Numbered from the stretch's first letter, positions 15,386 to 24,542 are shown. The stretch: 52,778 nt of DNA from Lachnospiraceae bacterium (GCA_024699645.1 JAILPE010000105.1:1-52778); one strand, 5' to 3'. Numbers and translations: made by a program. Notes: generated from the sequence alone by a model not told the origin.

Positions 15386-15688
15386 ATGGTTAAACATGTG
15401 ATTTTATGGACTTTAAAGGAAGAGTATTCCGGAGCAGAGATGGATGTGATCAGAAACGGAATAAAAGAAGGACTTGAGGGGCTTAAAGGCAAGATTCCCG
15501 GGTTGATCGACATAAGAGTCAACATTAATCCGCTCGGATCTTCAAATTGTGACCTGATGCTCGACTCGACCTTTAAGGACGAGGCATCACTTAAGGAGTA
15601 TTCCGTTCATCCGGCGCATGTTGAAGTAGCCAATACAAAAGTAAGACCCTTTACTGCAAGCCGGGTATGTATGGATTTTGAAGTATAA
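15386..15688 (+). CDS. Dabb (stress-responsive A/B barrel) family protein
   Basis: A 100-residue protein with the Dabb pattern: MVKHVILWTLKEE at the start, central helix EGLKGKIPGL, and the C-terminal signature DEASLKEYSVHPAHVEV. These small dimeric ferredoxin-like barrels occur in plants and bacteria; most bacterial members have unknown function. The start at 15386 follows GGGAGG; a TTG 18 bases upstream is less likely. A shared hairpin terminator follows at 15839. Confidence 0.85.
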   Translation: MVKHVILWTLKEEYSGAEMDVIRNGIKEGLEGLKGKIPGLIDIRVNINPLGSSNCDLMLDSTFKDEASLKEYSVHPAHVEVANTKVRPFTASRVCMDFEV

Positions 15689-15838
15689 AACGGTTTGAAA
15701 TCTGTCGGGTTATAATGGGTAGTTCTAAGGCAGGTAAAAACATCTCTTTTACCCGAAGACGAATTTGAAGTGAGCTACTCGGCAATTGAATTACCGGGGA
15801 TTCCCGCGTTATAGTCCTAAAGAAAATGAATTATCAAT

Positions 15839-15876
15839 AAAGGAGTTTCAGTCATGAGGACCGAAACTCCTTTTTG
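15839..15876. terminator. Bidirectional hairpin terminator, first copy
   Basis: AAAGGAGTTTC (15839-15849) pairs with GAAACTCCTTT (15863-15873), followed by T and preceded by A runs. It can end both the Dabb gene (plus) and the secreted-protein gene (minus). The 38-bp sequence 15836-15873 recurs exactly at 17351-17388. Confidence 0.8.
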
Positions 15877-15894
15877 AGTATATTTTTTTCAGTA

Positions 15895-17082
15895 TCATTT
15901 GATCGTGAAGTAAAGAGCTTTGCTCTCTGCACCGTATACTTTTTCACCATTAACTGTTTTGTAAGGTGTTACTGTCGCAACGTATTCTCCGAGAGGTAAG
16001 TCGTTGAGTTTTAGGGTCTGCTTTTTGCTTCCGGATTTTTTAAAATCTTTAAGACCGGAAGGTGTAACATCGAGACTCTTTAATTCTTTTTCGTTTAATC
16101 TTATGTAGCTGACATCATATCCATCGGCTCCGGTTGTTTTTTTGACTTTTATCTTCGCGGTTGCACCGGAAGCTTTGACAGAGACTTTAGGCGCTGCAAT
16201 TTTTTCTTTGACATCGGGAGAGATTTCACATCCGTTGAAAAATCCTAAATAGAACATATTTGTTTTTCTTGAGTTGGGCATGAAAGTGTAGCCCTCATCC
16301 ATTAATTCATCATAGGTATAAGTCCCGAGATCTTTACCTTTTATGTCATAAAGATTGTATTTATATATAGTATCTGTTGGGTCATATATGCGACTGATGA
16401 GATATGTATCTTTGCCTTTTTTAAGGTAATATGACATGCCGTGGGTAATGGATGAGTACTCATAATAGGGATCTGACATTTTTTTTACGGAACCGAGTGC
16501 TTTTAAGCTTTTGTCGATCACAATTGGATTTTGTGCAGTTGATCCCTTTATGTGGATCGCTTCCACAAAGTCATTGGATTCATTAAATTTTACAGTCACC
16601 GTATCTGTAAAGGAGACAGTAGAAGACGTTTTATTAGCATCAATTACAATGGCGGGTGCCATATATGCGTCAAATGTGAGAGTACCGTCTCCTATAAATT
16701 TTATACTGAGACCCTGTGAATATGTATTGCCGTTTAAAGAATAAAGCTTGTTTTCTCCGACGAGTTTGATCTTAAAGTCGTCACCCATATCATTGATATA
16801 AAGATTAAAATGATCGGCATTTTTCAAGGTAAGTGTGTTGTACTTTTCGGAGTATGAAATACCATCGACCTTTTCGATTTTTTGAGAGGGCAAAAGGGAA
16901 TATCCTTCAGCGGCAAAAATGAATCTCTCCTGGAGATCATGCTCGGCAACGCTTATGTAAGATATTGAGTATTTCCCATTATAGGGGCCGTTGGCTGCGG
17001 ATGATTCTGAGGAAGGTGATAAAAACAACGCTATCAAAAGAATTGTTAGGATGGAAACAAGATTTGTAACTGATTTTTTCAT
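15895..17082 (-). CDS. Secreted protein with beta-helix-like and Fn3-like domains
   Basis: A 395-residue exported protein. Residues 1-30 are a signal peptide (ILTILLIALFLSPSSESSA). Residues about 60-170 look like stacked beta-strands similar to the Cthe_2159-type carbohydrate-binding region (LVGENKLYSLNG, then FIGDGTLTFDA). The last 95 residues form a fibronectin-III-like domain (VKKTTGADGYDVSYIRL, then GEYVATVTPYKTVNG) common in Lachnospiraceae surface proteins. No catalytic motif or anchor is seen; glycan binding is inferred. AAGGAG precedes the ATG. The gene is bracketed by two exact copies of a 38-bp hairpin. Confidence 0.75.
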   Translation of the reverse strand: MKKSVTNLVSILTILLIALFLSPSSESSAANGPYNGKYSISYISVAEHDLQERFIFAAEGYSLLPSQKIEKVDGISYSEKYNTLTLKNADHFNLYINDMGDDFKIKLVGENKLYSLNGNTYSQGLSIKFIGDGTLTFDAYMAPAIVIDANKTSSTVSFTDTVTVKFNESNDFVEAIHIKGSTAQNPIVIDKSLKALGSVKKMSDPYYEYSSITHGMSYYLKKGKDTYLISRIYDPTDTIYKYNLYDIKGKDLGTYTYDELMDEGYTFMPNSRKTNMFYLGFFNGCEISPDVKEKIAAPKVSVKASGATAKIKVKKTTGADGYDVSYIRLNEKELKSLDVTPSGLKDFKKSGSKKQTLKLNDLPLGEYVATVTPYKTVNGEKVYGAESKALYFTIK

Positions 17083-17449
17083 TTTTTTCTCCTTGATTGT
17101 AATGTGTGTACCTTTGTGGCATAGTTTGAGTGTACTAAAACAATACTATTACTCCCAGACCACGATACGATTTATATTTTACTATATTTGCGTTGAGTAA
17201 AACAAGGTTTATATATTAAATATTTGCAGGAGTAGGAAATGTAATATGACTGAATTATTGAGGATTCCGCTTATGATCAAAAAGAAAAATAAAGGGGTTC
17301 CCCTCAAAAGCAGTATAACAGCATAAAGGAGTTACCTATGAAAGCAGCATAATAAAGGAGTTTCAGTCATGAGGACCGAAACTCCTTTATGCGCGATCAA
17401 TTTGTCGTGAGATTTTGTGGCATATATACGCGATCAATTTATCGTGAGA
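17083..17449. other. Intergenic region with a duplicated terminator
   Basis: AT-rich gap between two minus-strand genes. It holds the second copy of the 38-bp hairpin and the end of the 37-bp duplication of the next gene's 3' end. No ORF or clear promoter was found for the 15895-17082 gene. Confidence 0.6.
17351..17388. terminator. Bidirectional hairpin terminator, second copy
   Basis: Exact copy of 15836-15873, able to form the same stem. It lies about 60 bases downstream of the minus-strand lipoprotein gene that ends at 17450, so it probably terminates that gene. Confidence 0.8.
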
Positions 17450-17466
17450 TTATTTGGCATAGCCGA
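17393..17466 (-). repeat. 37-bp tandem duplication at the 3' end of the SGNH lipoprotein gene
   Basis: GCGATCAATTT begins at 17393 and 17430. The gene-proximal copy contains the stop codon (17450-17452) and the last codons. Confidence 0.8.
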
Positions 17467-18991
17467 GAGAGAGGATCGTAAAGGCCTTGTCCTCAAAACC
17501 GGGAGCCATCTGAATTTCAACAGTGTGTTCGGCACTTTCTTCGGCATCAATGAGTGAGATAACGTTGCAGTTGTTCCAACCGCCCGAAGAATAACCGTTG
17601 CCGGCTTCAACGGGAGCACCGTCAACAAGCACAGAGGCAAGACCGAATGTCTTTGAGTTGGAAGTCTTGAAATTCAGGAGCAACTTACTGCATGTAAGCT
17701 TAAGGACGAACGGATCGTTGCCTGCATCCTTATCATGCATGAAGTTCTCGGTGAACGCACCTTTGCCGGTAAAGAACATGGACTGAACCGATTTATCGGT
17801 CAGAGTAAAGCTGCCGGGATCGATCGTGACGCCTTCTTCAAGGGCGCTGAGGTCTGAGGTTATAAGCGTTGTGTGCTCATACGGGATTTTCTTTATGCCT
17901 TTCTCGGGAACTTCCGATGCAGTATCTGTATCTTCTCGGTCGATAAGTCCTACGAGGTGCATGAGGCAGTCACTCATGATCTGATGGCCGTATGTCTTGG
18001 GATGATAGTCGTCAGCGAAGAAAAGTTCGTTGGTGAGCTGACCTTTCGCAAAGGGAACCGCAATCGCATCCTTGATGCTGACCATGGGAAGCTCGTAGAC
18101 TTCGCCTTCGGGGATATAGTTGTTCTGCATGTTCCACTTCGATTTGAATACTGCGAAGAGCAGGATGACGGCGCAATCGGGATTATCTGTGAGCGCTCTG
18201 TGGATCATGCTTGAGTATGCCTGACCGCGGGTGGCTTCACCGGAATCGTTAACAGAGAATTCGATGATAAGAAGGTCGGGAGCACCGCCGAGGAGTCCGA
18301 CTACATCTCTGTCATAACGCATGATACCGAGTGATGAAGGTGTGCCTGAAAGACCGGCATTGACAAATTTCATGTTGCCGGCGTCTGCGGGACAGTAGTC
18401 TCTTTCAAGAGCCGATGCAAATTTGTAAGCATAGCCTTCTTTATTGACAACAGCACCTGCGCCTTCGGTTACGGAACCGCCGATTGCGGCTACGCGAAAT
18501 TCTTCGCCAGCTCGTGCTTTCTCGAGAACTTTCTTGAGGCGGGCATTGTTGCCGGTCGAAACTATCGAAGCTTCTACCATGTCCGCATACCAATCTTCGT
18601 ATTCCTCTTCACCGGGAATTATTTCAGGAAGAGCAGTTTCGGAAGCTTCTGCAGAAGCTTCGCCGGCAGCGTCAGCGGAAGCACCACCTGCAGTGTCGGC
18701 AGATGCGTCACCCGCAGTGTCAGCGGAAGCACCACCTGCAGTGTCGGCAGATGCGTCAGCCGCAGTGTCAGCGGAAGCATCGCCCGTAGCGTCACTTGCG
18801 GTAGAGTCGCTTGCAGCATCATCTGAGGTTGTATCAGTTGTTTTGTTTGTATCGGTACCGGCATCGGATGCGGTATCAGTTTTGTTGGCAGCAGTATCAC
18901 CGGAATCTGAAGTGGGAGCCGAAGAAGAGCAACCCATGAGCATAAGCGTTAAAACAAGTAAAACGGCGATAAATCTTAGTTTGTTATTCAT
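17450..18991 (-). CDS. SGNH/GDSL-family hydrolase lipoprotein
   Basis: A 513-residue lipoprotein (lipobox LMLMGC, Cys21). Residues 22-120 are a low-complexity Ala/Ser/Thr/Asp linker with tandem ASADTAGG/ASADTAGD octads that spaces the enzyme from the membrane. The SGNH domain follows: Ser173 in AAIGGSVTEG, Gly213 in NAGLSGT, Asn248 in FSVND, and DDYH with His330. These enzymes act as esterases or deacetylases, often on acetylated plant polysaccharides. The C-terminal ~140 residues resemble a beta-sandwich, perhaps carbohydrate-binding. AAGGAG precedes the ATG. The 3' end is tandemly duplicated. Related hydrolytic genes in the window (GH9, deacetylase) fit a plant-fibre lifestyle. Confidence 0.88.
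   Translation of the reverse strand: MNNKLRFIAVLLVLTLMLMGCSSSAPTSDSGDTAANKTDTASDAGTDTNKTTDTTSDDAASDSTASDATGDASADTAADASADTAGGASADTAGDASADTAGGASADAAGEASAEASETALPEIIPGEEEYEDWYADMVEASIVSTGNNARLKKVLEKARAGEEFRVAAIGGSVTEGAGAVVNKEGYAYKFASALERDYCPADAGNMKFVNAGLSGTPSSLGIMRYDRDVVGLLGGAPDLLIIEFSVNDSGEATRGQAYSSMIHRALTDNPDCAVILLFAVFKSKWNMQNNYIPEGEVYELPMVSIKDAIAVPFAKGQLTNELFFADDYHPKTYGHQIMSDCLMHLVGLIDREDTDTASEVPEKGIKKIPYEHTTLITSDLSALEEGVTIDPGSFTLTDKSVQSMFFTGKGAFTENFMHDKDAGNDPFVLKLTCSKLLLNFKTSNSKTFGLASVLVDGAPVEAGNGYSSGGWNNCNVISLIDAEESAEHTVEIQMAPGFEDKAFTILSLGYAK
18640..18810 (-). repeat. 24/48-bp tandem repeats encoding the lipoprotein linker
   Basis: In-frame repeats such as GCAGTGTCGGCAGATGCGTC encode alternating ASADTAGG and ASADTAGD octads. 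The unit is a multiple of 3, so the linker length can change without frameshift. Confidence 0.8.
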
Positions 18992-19023
18992 GTAAAACTC
19001 CTTTCAGAAAAACGACATGGTTT

Positions 19024-19060
19024 TTCGACGTAAGTTATAATAACAAATTAGTTCGACGTA
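19024..19060 (-). promoter_or_regulatory. Direct repeats flanking the putative -10 of the SGNH lipoprotein gene
   Basis: TTCGACGTA occurs at 19024-19032 and 19052-19060, 28 bases apart, around a minus-strand TATTAT/TTATAA region. It may be a regulator site; no good -35 was found. Confidence 0.4.
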
Positions 19061-19187
19061 TTCTACTTAAATAATTGCCGGATGTTCTCAAAATTTTACT
19101 TCAAAAATCTTTTGTATTGTGAGTAAAAAAGAAATTCTTTGCGGTGCGGTTGCTTTCGGAAAACTGTCAGAAATACGGACAAGATAG

Positions 19188-19547
19188 GGGACGTTATTTT
19201 TATCTCATATCAGCATTGCTTTTTACGTGGATTATGTCAGGGATACAGCGTATAATGGTTACGAACTTATCAATATTGAAGGACCTGAGGACGTAGTAAA
19301 GGTTATCTATGAAGAAGGTTTGGATTTTGTGGCGCTTTATATGGAGAATGCCGGAACGGTTACGGTGAAGGCATATACGGTTTCGACGGATGAGGCTCCC
19401 GTTACTTTTGAAATCGTAGTTGTTGATTCAGAGGAGAATTGGGAAGCTTTGGGAAAGATGTACACTGAGAAAGGTGCGTCTTGTTTACAAGGCGCCTTTT
19501 TGTGTTTACAATTTGTTAATTTGCTCTCTAATACAATTACATGTTAA
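19188..19547 (+). pseudogene. Unrecognised ORF, probably a gene fragment
   Basis: The frame is open from 19188 and a GTG at 19227 would give 106 residues (GYELINIEGPEDVVKVIY, then FVALYMENAGTVTVKAYTV). The sequence has protein-like codon use, but there is no ribosome site, and the last 25 codons run through a clear terminator hairpin at 19470-19501. The true stop was probably nearer, and the frame has drifted. It resembles an extracellular beta-sandwich piece. Probably the end of a decayed surface-protein gene. Confidence 0.4.
19470..19501 (+). terminator. Rho-independent terminator
   Basis: AAAGGTGC (19470-19477) pairs, with one G-T, with GCGCCTTT, and an inner TTG/CAA extends the stem; a T-run follows. 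It ends the fragment upstream of gltA. Confidence 0.7.
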
Positions 19548-19731
19548 AATTTTAATGTTAGAATAAAATGAAATTTACAATACGGCCTTGCAAATCGGAG
19601 CAGTGAGTGTGTATATGGGTATCGCGGTGACGGATACGTGAAACGCGTAGATATGAGTGTAGCAGAGACAGCGTGGTAGATTTCAGGGGATTGTGAGATA
19701 CGGCCGTGACAAATAAGAGGGAGGAAAAGAT

Positions 19732-21081
19732 ATGTACAGAATAGATAAATATGCTGAAAAACAGGCACCTAATTGCATTGATTGCGGATATATGGATCCC
19801 GATCTGTATAATACTTACGGTGTTAAACGTGGACTCAGAGACATAAACGGACAGGGTGTTCTCACGGGGCTTACTAACATATCAAAGATTACATCGTTTA
19901 AGGAACTGGACGGAAAGCTTGTGCCTTGTGACGGCGAACTCCTTTATCGCGGATATGACGTGCGTGATCTGATCGCAGGAGCGAGTAACAGAAAGATGAT
20001 CTATGAGGAAGGTGCGTACCTTCTTCTGTTCGGAGAGCTTCCCAATGAAAAGCAGCTTAAGGAATTTCATGATGTTATCGCGCGTTGCATGACACTTCCC
20101 TCGAATTTTACGAGAGATGTTATCATGAAGGCCCCCGAGCCTGATATCATGTGCAATATGACAAAGAGTATCCTGACTCTTGCGAGCTATGACGATCACA
20201 AGAATGATCTTGATATTTCCAATGTTCTGCGCCAGAGCATCAGACTGATCGGTAATTTTCCCATGCTTGCGGCATACAGTTTTCATGCATATAACTATTA
20301 CAGGAATTGTGAGAGCATGTTCGTTCACAGGCCCGATCCGGATCTTTCTCTGACTGAGAATTTCCTGAGGCTTTTAAGACCGGATATGAGCTTTACCGAG
20401 ATAGAAGCGAGAACGCTTGATGTTGCGTTCCTGCTGCATATGGAGCATGGCGGAGGCAACAATTCAACCTTCACCACCCGTGTTGTCACATCGGCGGGTA
20501 CGGACACATATTCGGCGATAGCAGCGGCTATGTGCTCACTCAAGGGAAGCCGGCACGGTGGCGCTAATCTCATGGTTATGGAGATGATGGACAACATTCG
20601 TGAGAATGTTCGCGATACGGACGACGAGGAAGAGGTGGAGAACTACCTCACAAAGATCGTGCGTAGGGAAGTGTTCGACAGGAAGGGACTTATATACGGA
20701 ATGGGTCATGCCGTATATTCGCTCTCGGACCCCCGTGAAAAGGTATTCAGGGGCTATGTCGAGAAACTTGCCGGTGAGAAGGGAAGGGAAAAGGACTTAA
20801 GGCTTTATGAGTCGATCGAAAAGCTCGCTCCCGAGATCATTGCCCGTGAAAGGAAGATTTACAAGGGCGTCAGCCCCAATGTGGATTTCTACAGCGGATT
20901 TGTTTATGAAATGATGGGAATCCCGAGAGAGCTTTATACGCCTATATTCTCTGTGGCGAGGATCGCAGGCTGGAGCGCTCACAGAATAGAAGAGCTTGTC
21001 GCAAATAATAAGATTATACGCCCGGCGTATAAGAGTGTTCTTGAAAAAAGATCATATAAAGGCCTTGAGGACAGAATATAA
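19732..21081 (+). CDS. gltA: Citrate synthase
   Basis: A 449-residue citrate/2-methylcitrate synthase, condensing acetyl-CoA with oxaloacetate. Conserved blocks: LLYRGYDVRDLI near the N-terminus, LHMEHGGGNNSTFTTRVV, SLKGSRHGGAN (first active-site His), GMGHAVYSLSDPREKVF (second active-site His) and the C-terminal GWSAHRIEEL. Clostridia often have this gene alone to supply 2-oxoglutarate for glutamate, and no aconitase or isocitrate dehydrogenase gene lies next to it here. GGGAGGAAAAGAT precedes the ATG. A possible promoter (TTGCTC 19521, TAAAAT 19545) lies about 180 bases upstream. Confidence 0.95.
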   Translation: MYRIDKYAEKQAPNCIDCGYMDPDLYNTYGVKRGLRDINGQGVLTGLTNISKITSFKELDGKLVPCDGELLYRGYDVRDLIAGASNRKMIYEEGAYLLLFGELPNEKQLKEFHDVIARCMTLPSNFTRDVIMKAPEPDIMCNMTKSILTLASYDDHKNDLDISNVLRQSIRLIGNFPMLAAYSFHAYNYYRNCESMFVHRPDPDLSLTENFLRLLRPDMSFTEIEARTLDVAFLLHMEHGGGNNSTFTTRVVTSAGTDTYSAIAAAMCSLKGSRHGGANLMVMEMMDNIRENVRDTDDEEEVENYLTKIVRREVFDRKGLIYGMGHAVYSLSDPREKVFRGYVEKLAGEKGREKDLRLYESIEKLAPEIIARERKIYKGVSPNVDFYSGFVYEMMGIPRELYTPIFSVARIAGWSAHRIEELVANNKIIRPAYKSVLEKRSYKGLEDRI

Positions 21082-21542
21082 AAAATGCATTTTGGATCTT
21101 GAAGGCAGTACATAATGGGATGGGTAAAGTCGTAAAAAGGCTGGAGAAATTCAGTTCAAAGAAGCAAAATTCAATCGGCGGCAGACATAAGGACTCAACG
21201 GATCGGACAAACCTGCGGGTGGTTCATATATATTCAAGCTTCCCGATATGTCACTTGTAAAAAAAGAGATCGGGAAAGGTGATTGAAGAACGGAATGAAC
21301 ATCGAAGCGGACTACTCATGAACACTTTACAAATAAAACCTATCAAATAAATAGGCGATTGACCACAACGTTTCCTTAAAATATAATATGCATGTTCTCG
21401 CGCAGGTTTGTTTGCGGCTGTTAAGATGGCGAGGGTTTTGAATGCGAAGCAAAAGCTGCTTGGGCATTTAAGATGCCGAGGGTTTGGAATACAGGATGAA
21501 ATACCGAGCGTGGGGAATAATAAAAATATAAGGAGTACTGTT
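21082..21542. other. gltA-pepC intergenic region and pepC leader
   Basis: No gene seen. It holds the pepC promoter and a 155-base untranslated leader, which contains a 47-bp imperfect direct repeat (TTAAGATGGCGAGGG at 21421, TTAAGATGCCGAGGG at 21468). Confidence 0.6.
21359..21387 (+). promoter_or_regulatory. Promoter of pepC
   Basis: TTGACC (21359-21364), 17 bases, TATAAT (21382-21387): a strong sigma-A promoter, giving a leader of about 150 bases. Confidence 0.75.
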
Positions 21543-22889
21543 TTGAATAAAAAAATTGATTTTAAGGATCTCAAAAAGTTCGAGTCGAAATTCGACAAGA
21601 ACGAGAAAAACCGGATTGCCATGAATGCTGTTACGGCAAACGGTATCGTTGCGTCCGCAAAGAATTATGAGGCGTACCGTAAAGAAAGATTCGGGTTCAG
21701 CGTTGAGGTTGAGGCCGGAAAAGTATGTAATCAGAAGCAGTCCGGCAGATGCTGGATGTTTGCGGCTTACAATGTTATGCGTCTTGAGGTCATGAAGAAA
21801 CTTAATCTCGAGAATATGGAGCTGAGTCAGAACTATCCGCTGTTTTTCGATAAGCTCGAGAAGGCCAATCATTTCCTTGAGTGCATGATCAAAACGATTG
21901 ACGAGTCGCTTGATTCGAGAGTTGTTTCATTCCTCATGTCGGCGCCGATGTCAGACGGCGGACAGTGGGATATGTTCAGAAGCATTGTCAAGAAGTACGG
22001 CGTTGTTCCCAAGAATATAATGCCGGAAACGAGTGCATCTTCAGCAACGAGGGAACTCGATGATTTTCTGACGAAAAAGCTTCGTGAGTTTACATGTGCG
22101 TTAAGGAAAGAGCATGCGGCCGGAAAGGGCGAAAAGGAGCTCCGCAAACTCAAAGAGGAGATGATGGAGACTATCTACAGGATGCTCTGCATATCTCTCG
22201 GTAAGCCTCCTGTAACCTTTGACTGGGAAGTGCGCGACAAGGACAAGAATTTTGTCAGCGAGAAGAACATCACTCCGGTTGAATTCTTCAATAAGTACGT
22301 GGGATGGGATCTTGACGATTATGTTACCGTGATCAACGCTCCCACAGCAGACAAACCCTACGGCAAGACTTATACGGTACGCTACCTCGGAAACGTGGAG
22401 GAGGGCGATTATCCCGTGAAATACCTCAATCTTCCGATGGACGATCTGCGCGACCTTGCGATACGCCAGCTTAAAGACGGGAAGGCAGTATGGTTCGGAA
22501 GTGATGTCGGCCAGTTCTCAGACAGAAAGGGTGGATATCTTACAAGCGATATACTTGAAGTTGATAAGCTTTTTGACACGACGTTCGGGATGGACAAGGC
22601 CGAGAGACTCGATTACTACGAAAGCCTTATGACTCATGCGATGGTCATTACCGGCGTCGATCTCGACGAAAATGGACGTCCGCTCAGATGGAAGGTTGAA
22701 AACAGCTGGGGTAAGGATGTCGGCGAGGAAGGCTTCTATGTTATGGACGATAAGTGGTTCGGTGAATATGCTTATCAGATCCTCTTGAGCAGGAAGTATC
22801 TTTCAAAAAAGCAGAAGAAGATGTTTGAAGCGGAACCTATAGTGCTTGCTCCCTGGGATCCGATGGGAAGCCTCGCGCGGAACCTATAG
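21543..22889 (+). CDS. pepC: Aminopeptidase C (bleomycin hydrolase family, C1B)
   Basis: A 448-residue cytoplasmic cysteine aminopeptidase that trims peptides. The triad is visible: Cys70 in QKQSGRCWMFAA, His in MTHAMVITGV and Asn in ENSWGKDVGEEGF. The best start is a TTG at 21543, with AGGAG (21531-21535) 7 bases upstream and length typical of the family; an upstream in-frame Met has no ribosome site. The 3' end carries a 47-bp tandem duplication that shifted the frame: the original end EPIVLAP...GSLAR-stop survives in the second copy, while the present protein ends SLARNL. In PepC the C-terminus reaches the active site, so the change could matter. Confidence 0.93.
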   Translation: MNKKIDFKDLKKFESKFDKNEKNRIAMNAVTANGIVASAKNYEAYRKERFGFSVEVEAGKVCNQKQSGRCWMFAAYNVMRLEVMKKLNLENMELSQNYPLFFDKLEKANHFLECMIKTIDESLDSRVVSFLMSAPMSDGGQWDMFRSIVKKYGVVPKNIMPETSASSATRELDDFLTKKLREFTCALRKEHAAGKGEKELRKLKEEMMETIYRMLCISLGKPPVTFDWEVRDKDKNFVSEKNITPVEFFNKYVGWDLDDYVTVINAPTADKPYGKTYTVRYLGNVEEGDYPVKYLNLPMDDLRDLAIRQLKDGKAVWFGSDVGQFSDRKGGYLTSDILEVDKLFDTTFGMDKAERLDYYESLMTHAMVITGVDLDENGRPLRWKVENSWGKDVGEEGFYVMDDKWFGEYAYQILLSRKYLSKKQKKMFEAEPIVLAPWDPMGSLARNL

Positions 22890-22923
22890 TGCTTGCTCCC
22901 CGGGATCCGACGGGAAGCCTCGC
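22830..22923 (+). repeat. 47-bp tandem duplication of the pepC 3' end
   Basis: Copies 22830-22876 and 22877-22923 differ by two T-to-C changes. Being 47 bp, the insertion changes the reading frame and creates a new stop at 22887-22889, leaving the old coding end (stop TAA at 22928) untranslated. Confidence 0.92.
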
Positions 22924-23040
22924 AAGGTAAGAGGTGGAATTTGCGGTTCGTTTGCAGTGTCAGACAGGATGGCTCGTTTCATTTGTAAACGTATCCTTCT
23001 ACTGGACGGATTGAAGAAAAACAAACAATATGATAATACA

Positions 23041-23070
23041 AACGGACCGGGGAAAAAACCTCGGTCCGTT
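23041..23070. terminator. Hairpin terminator between convergent pepC and gpmA
   Basis: AACGGACCGGGG pairs with CCTCGGTCCGTT (one G-T) around AAAAAA. It can serve both strands. Confidence 0.8.
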
Positions 23071-23128
23071 AATTGTTTGCCTATTGAAAATAATTTCTTT
23101 TTGCCTTTAGCTTTTCTTAAGGCATTGA

Positions 23129-23875
23129 TCATTTCTTCTTGCCCTGGTTTGCAACTGCGTCCATCTTAGCCTTTAATGCTTCCTGGTCGCCAAGGTAGTA
23201 GTGCTTGATAACCTTGAAGTCATCATCGAACTCATATACAAGCGGAACTGCTGTAGGGATGTTAACGCCGATGATCTCGTCGCTTGAAAGGTTGTCGAAG
23301 TACTTAACAAGTGCGCGGAGTGAGTTGCCGTGTGCAGCGATGATAACACGCTTGCCTGCCAGCATATCCTTCTTGATAACATCGTTGAAGTAAGGGATAA
23401 CACGCTCGATGGTAGTCTCAAGACTCTCGTTAGCGGGAAGGAGGGACTTGTCAACGTCTCTGAACATTTCCTGCTTTGTAGCGCTTCTTTCGTCACTTTC
23501 CTCAAGTGCCGGGGGCTTAACATCGAATGAACGTCTCCAGATTTTAACCTGATCTTCACCGTATTTTTCAGCTGTCTCTGACTTGTTAAGGCCCTGAAGA
23601 GCACCGTAATGACGCTCATTAAGTCTCCAGGACTTGTTAACGGGGAGCCAAGCTCTGTCCATCTCATCAAGTGCAATGTTAAGTGTGTGGATAGCACGCT
23701 TAAGATATGAGGTATAGCATACGTCGAAATCGTATCCTTCTTCCTTCATGATCTTGCCGGCATTCTTAGCTTCCTCGCGACCCTTGTCACTTAAATCTAC
23801 ATCTGTCCAGCCGGTAAAAAGGTTGAGTTTGTTCCATTCGCTCTCGCCGTGTCTGATAAGAACCAGTTTCATCAT
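23129..23875 (-). CDS. gpmA: 2,3-bisphosphoglycerate-dependent phosphoglycerate mutase
   Basis: A 248-residue glycolytic enzyme interconverting 3- and 2-phosphoglycerate. The phospho-histidine is in [10 protein letters not shown] (His9); the rest of the signature follows: [37 protein letters not shown] and the second catalytic His in [13 protein letters not shown]. Full length for the dPGM family. GGAG lies upstream of a double ATG; the first is taken. It has its own promoter (23942-23970) and a small leader hairpin (23905-23920). Confidence 0.96.
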   Translation of the reverse strand: MMKLVLIRHGESEWNKLNLFTGWTDVDLSDKGREEAKNAGKIMKEEGYDFDVCYTSYLKRAIHTLNIALDEMDRAWLPVNKSWRLNERHYGALQGLNKSETAEKYGEDQVKIWRRSFDVKPPALEESDERSATKQEMFRDVDKSLLPANESLETTIERVIPYFNDVIKKDMLAGKRVIIAAHGNSLRALVKYFDNLSSDEIIGVNIPTAVPLVYEFDDDFKVIKHYYLGDQEALKAKMDAVANQGKKK

Positions 23876-23941
23876 AGAATTATATCTCCGTTTCTTTGAT
23901 TGATAAGTCCTCGCGGACTTTATGAAAAAACATCATTCGAT

Positions 23942-23970
23942 ATGATAACGCATATGTTAATTATTTTCAA
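23942..23970 (-). promoter_or_regulatory. Promoter of gpmA
   Basis: Minus strand TTGAAA (23970-23965), 17 bases, TATCAT (23947-23942), about 65 bases before the ATG. Confidence 0.65.
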
Positions 23971-24020
23971 GACTATTGCAATATTGACTGTAAATAGATC
24001 GAGGAGCCCCGATAAAATGA

Positions 24021-24389
24021 TTAATTGCGAACGGCCTCATAAAGCCGCTTTACAAGCGCAGCTTTAACTTTTGCTTCGTGCAAGGAAGCAACCGGGATAA
24101 CTTTTTCATTCAGAGAAATCAGTTTTTTTTCTTCCATGGTTCTTATACGATTGAGATTTACGATATAAGATCTGTGAGATCTGATAAACTCCGGACGTGC
24201 AAGAAACTGTTTTTCCAGATCCTGAGAGCGAACGATCAAAGGATTGTCATTAATGTCAACAAAATGAATGGTATATCTTTTGTTAACGGTTTCGATATAC
24301 TCAATTTTTTCGAACGGGATAAGTACCATTTCCCGTCCGATCATGAGTACGATAGATTCAGATGAAGGATTACACCCGTTATCTTTCAT
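24021..24389 (-). CDS. Stand-alone LytTR DNA-binding domain protein
   Basis: A 122-residue protein that is nearly all LytTR domain: MVLIPFEKIEYIETVNKRYT, then FLARPEFIRSHRSYIVNLNRI, then KVIPVASLHEAKVKAAL. No receiver domain. It probably binds DNA directly, perhaps competing with or modulating the full-length LytTR regulator 280 bases upstream. GGGGAGGAG precedes the ATG at 24389. Tandem repeats fill the gap between the two genes. Confidence 0.88.
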   Translation of the reverse strand: MKDNGCNPSSESIVLMIGREMVLIPFEKIEYIETVNKRYTIHFVDINDNPLIVRSQDLEKQFLARPEFIRSHRSYIVNLNRIRTMEEKKLISLNEKVIPVASLHEAKVKAALVKRLYEAVRN

Positions 24390-24542
24390 CAATTTTCTCC
24401 TCCCCTTCCTATAATCGCAACAGAATAACTGTCTTGCATAATAACATTGATCAGAGGGTTATAAATGAAAATGCGCGAAATGTGATATTTATGTTGTGAA
24501 ATGTATCAGCGTACCCCGAAGAGAAAGAAAAGATGAGAAAAA

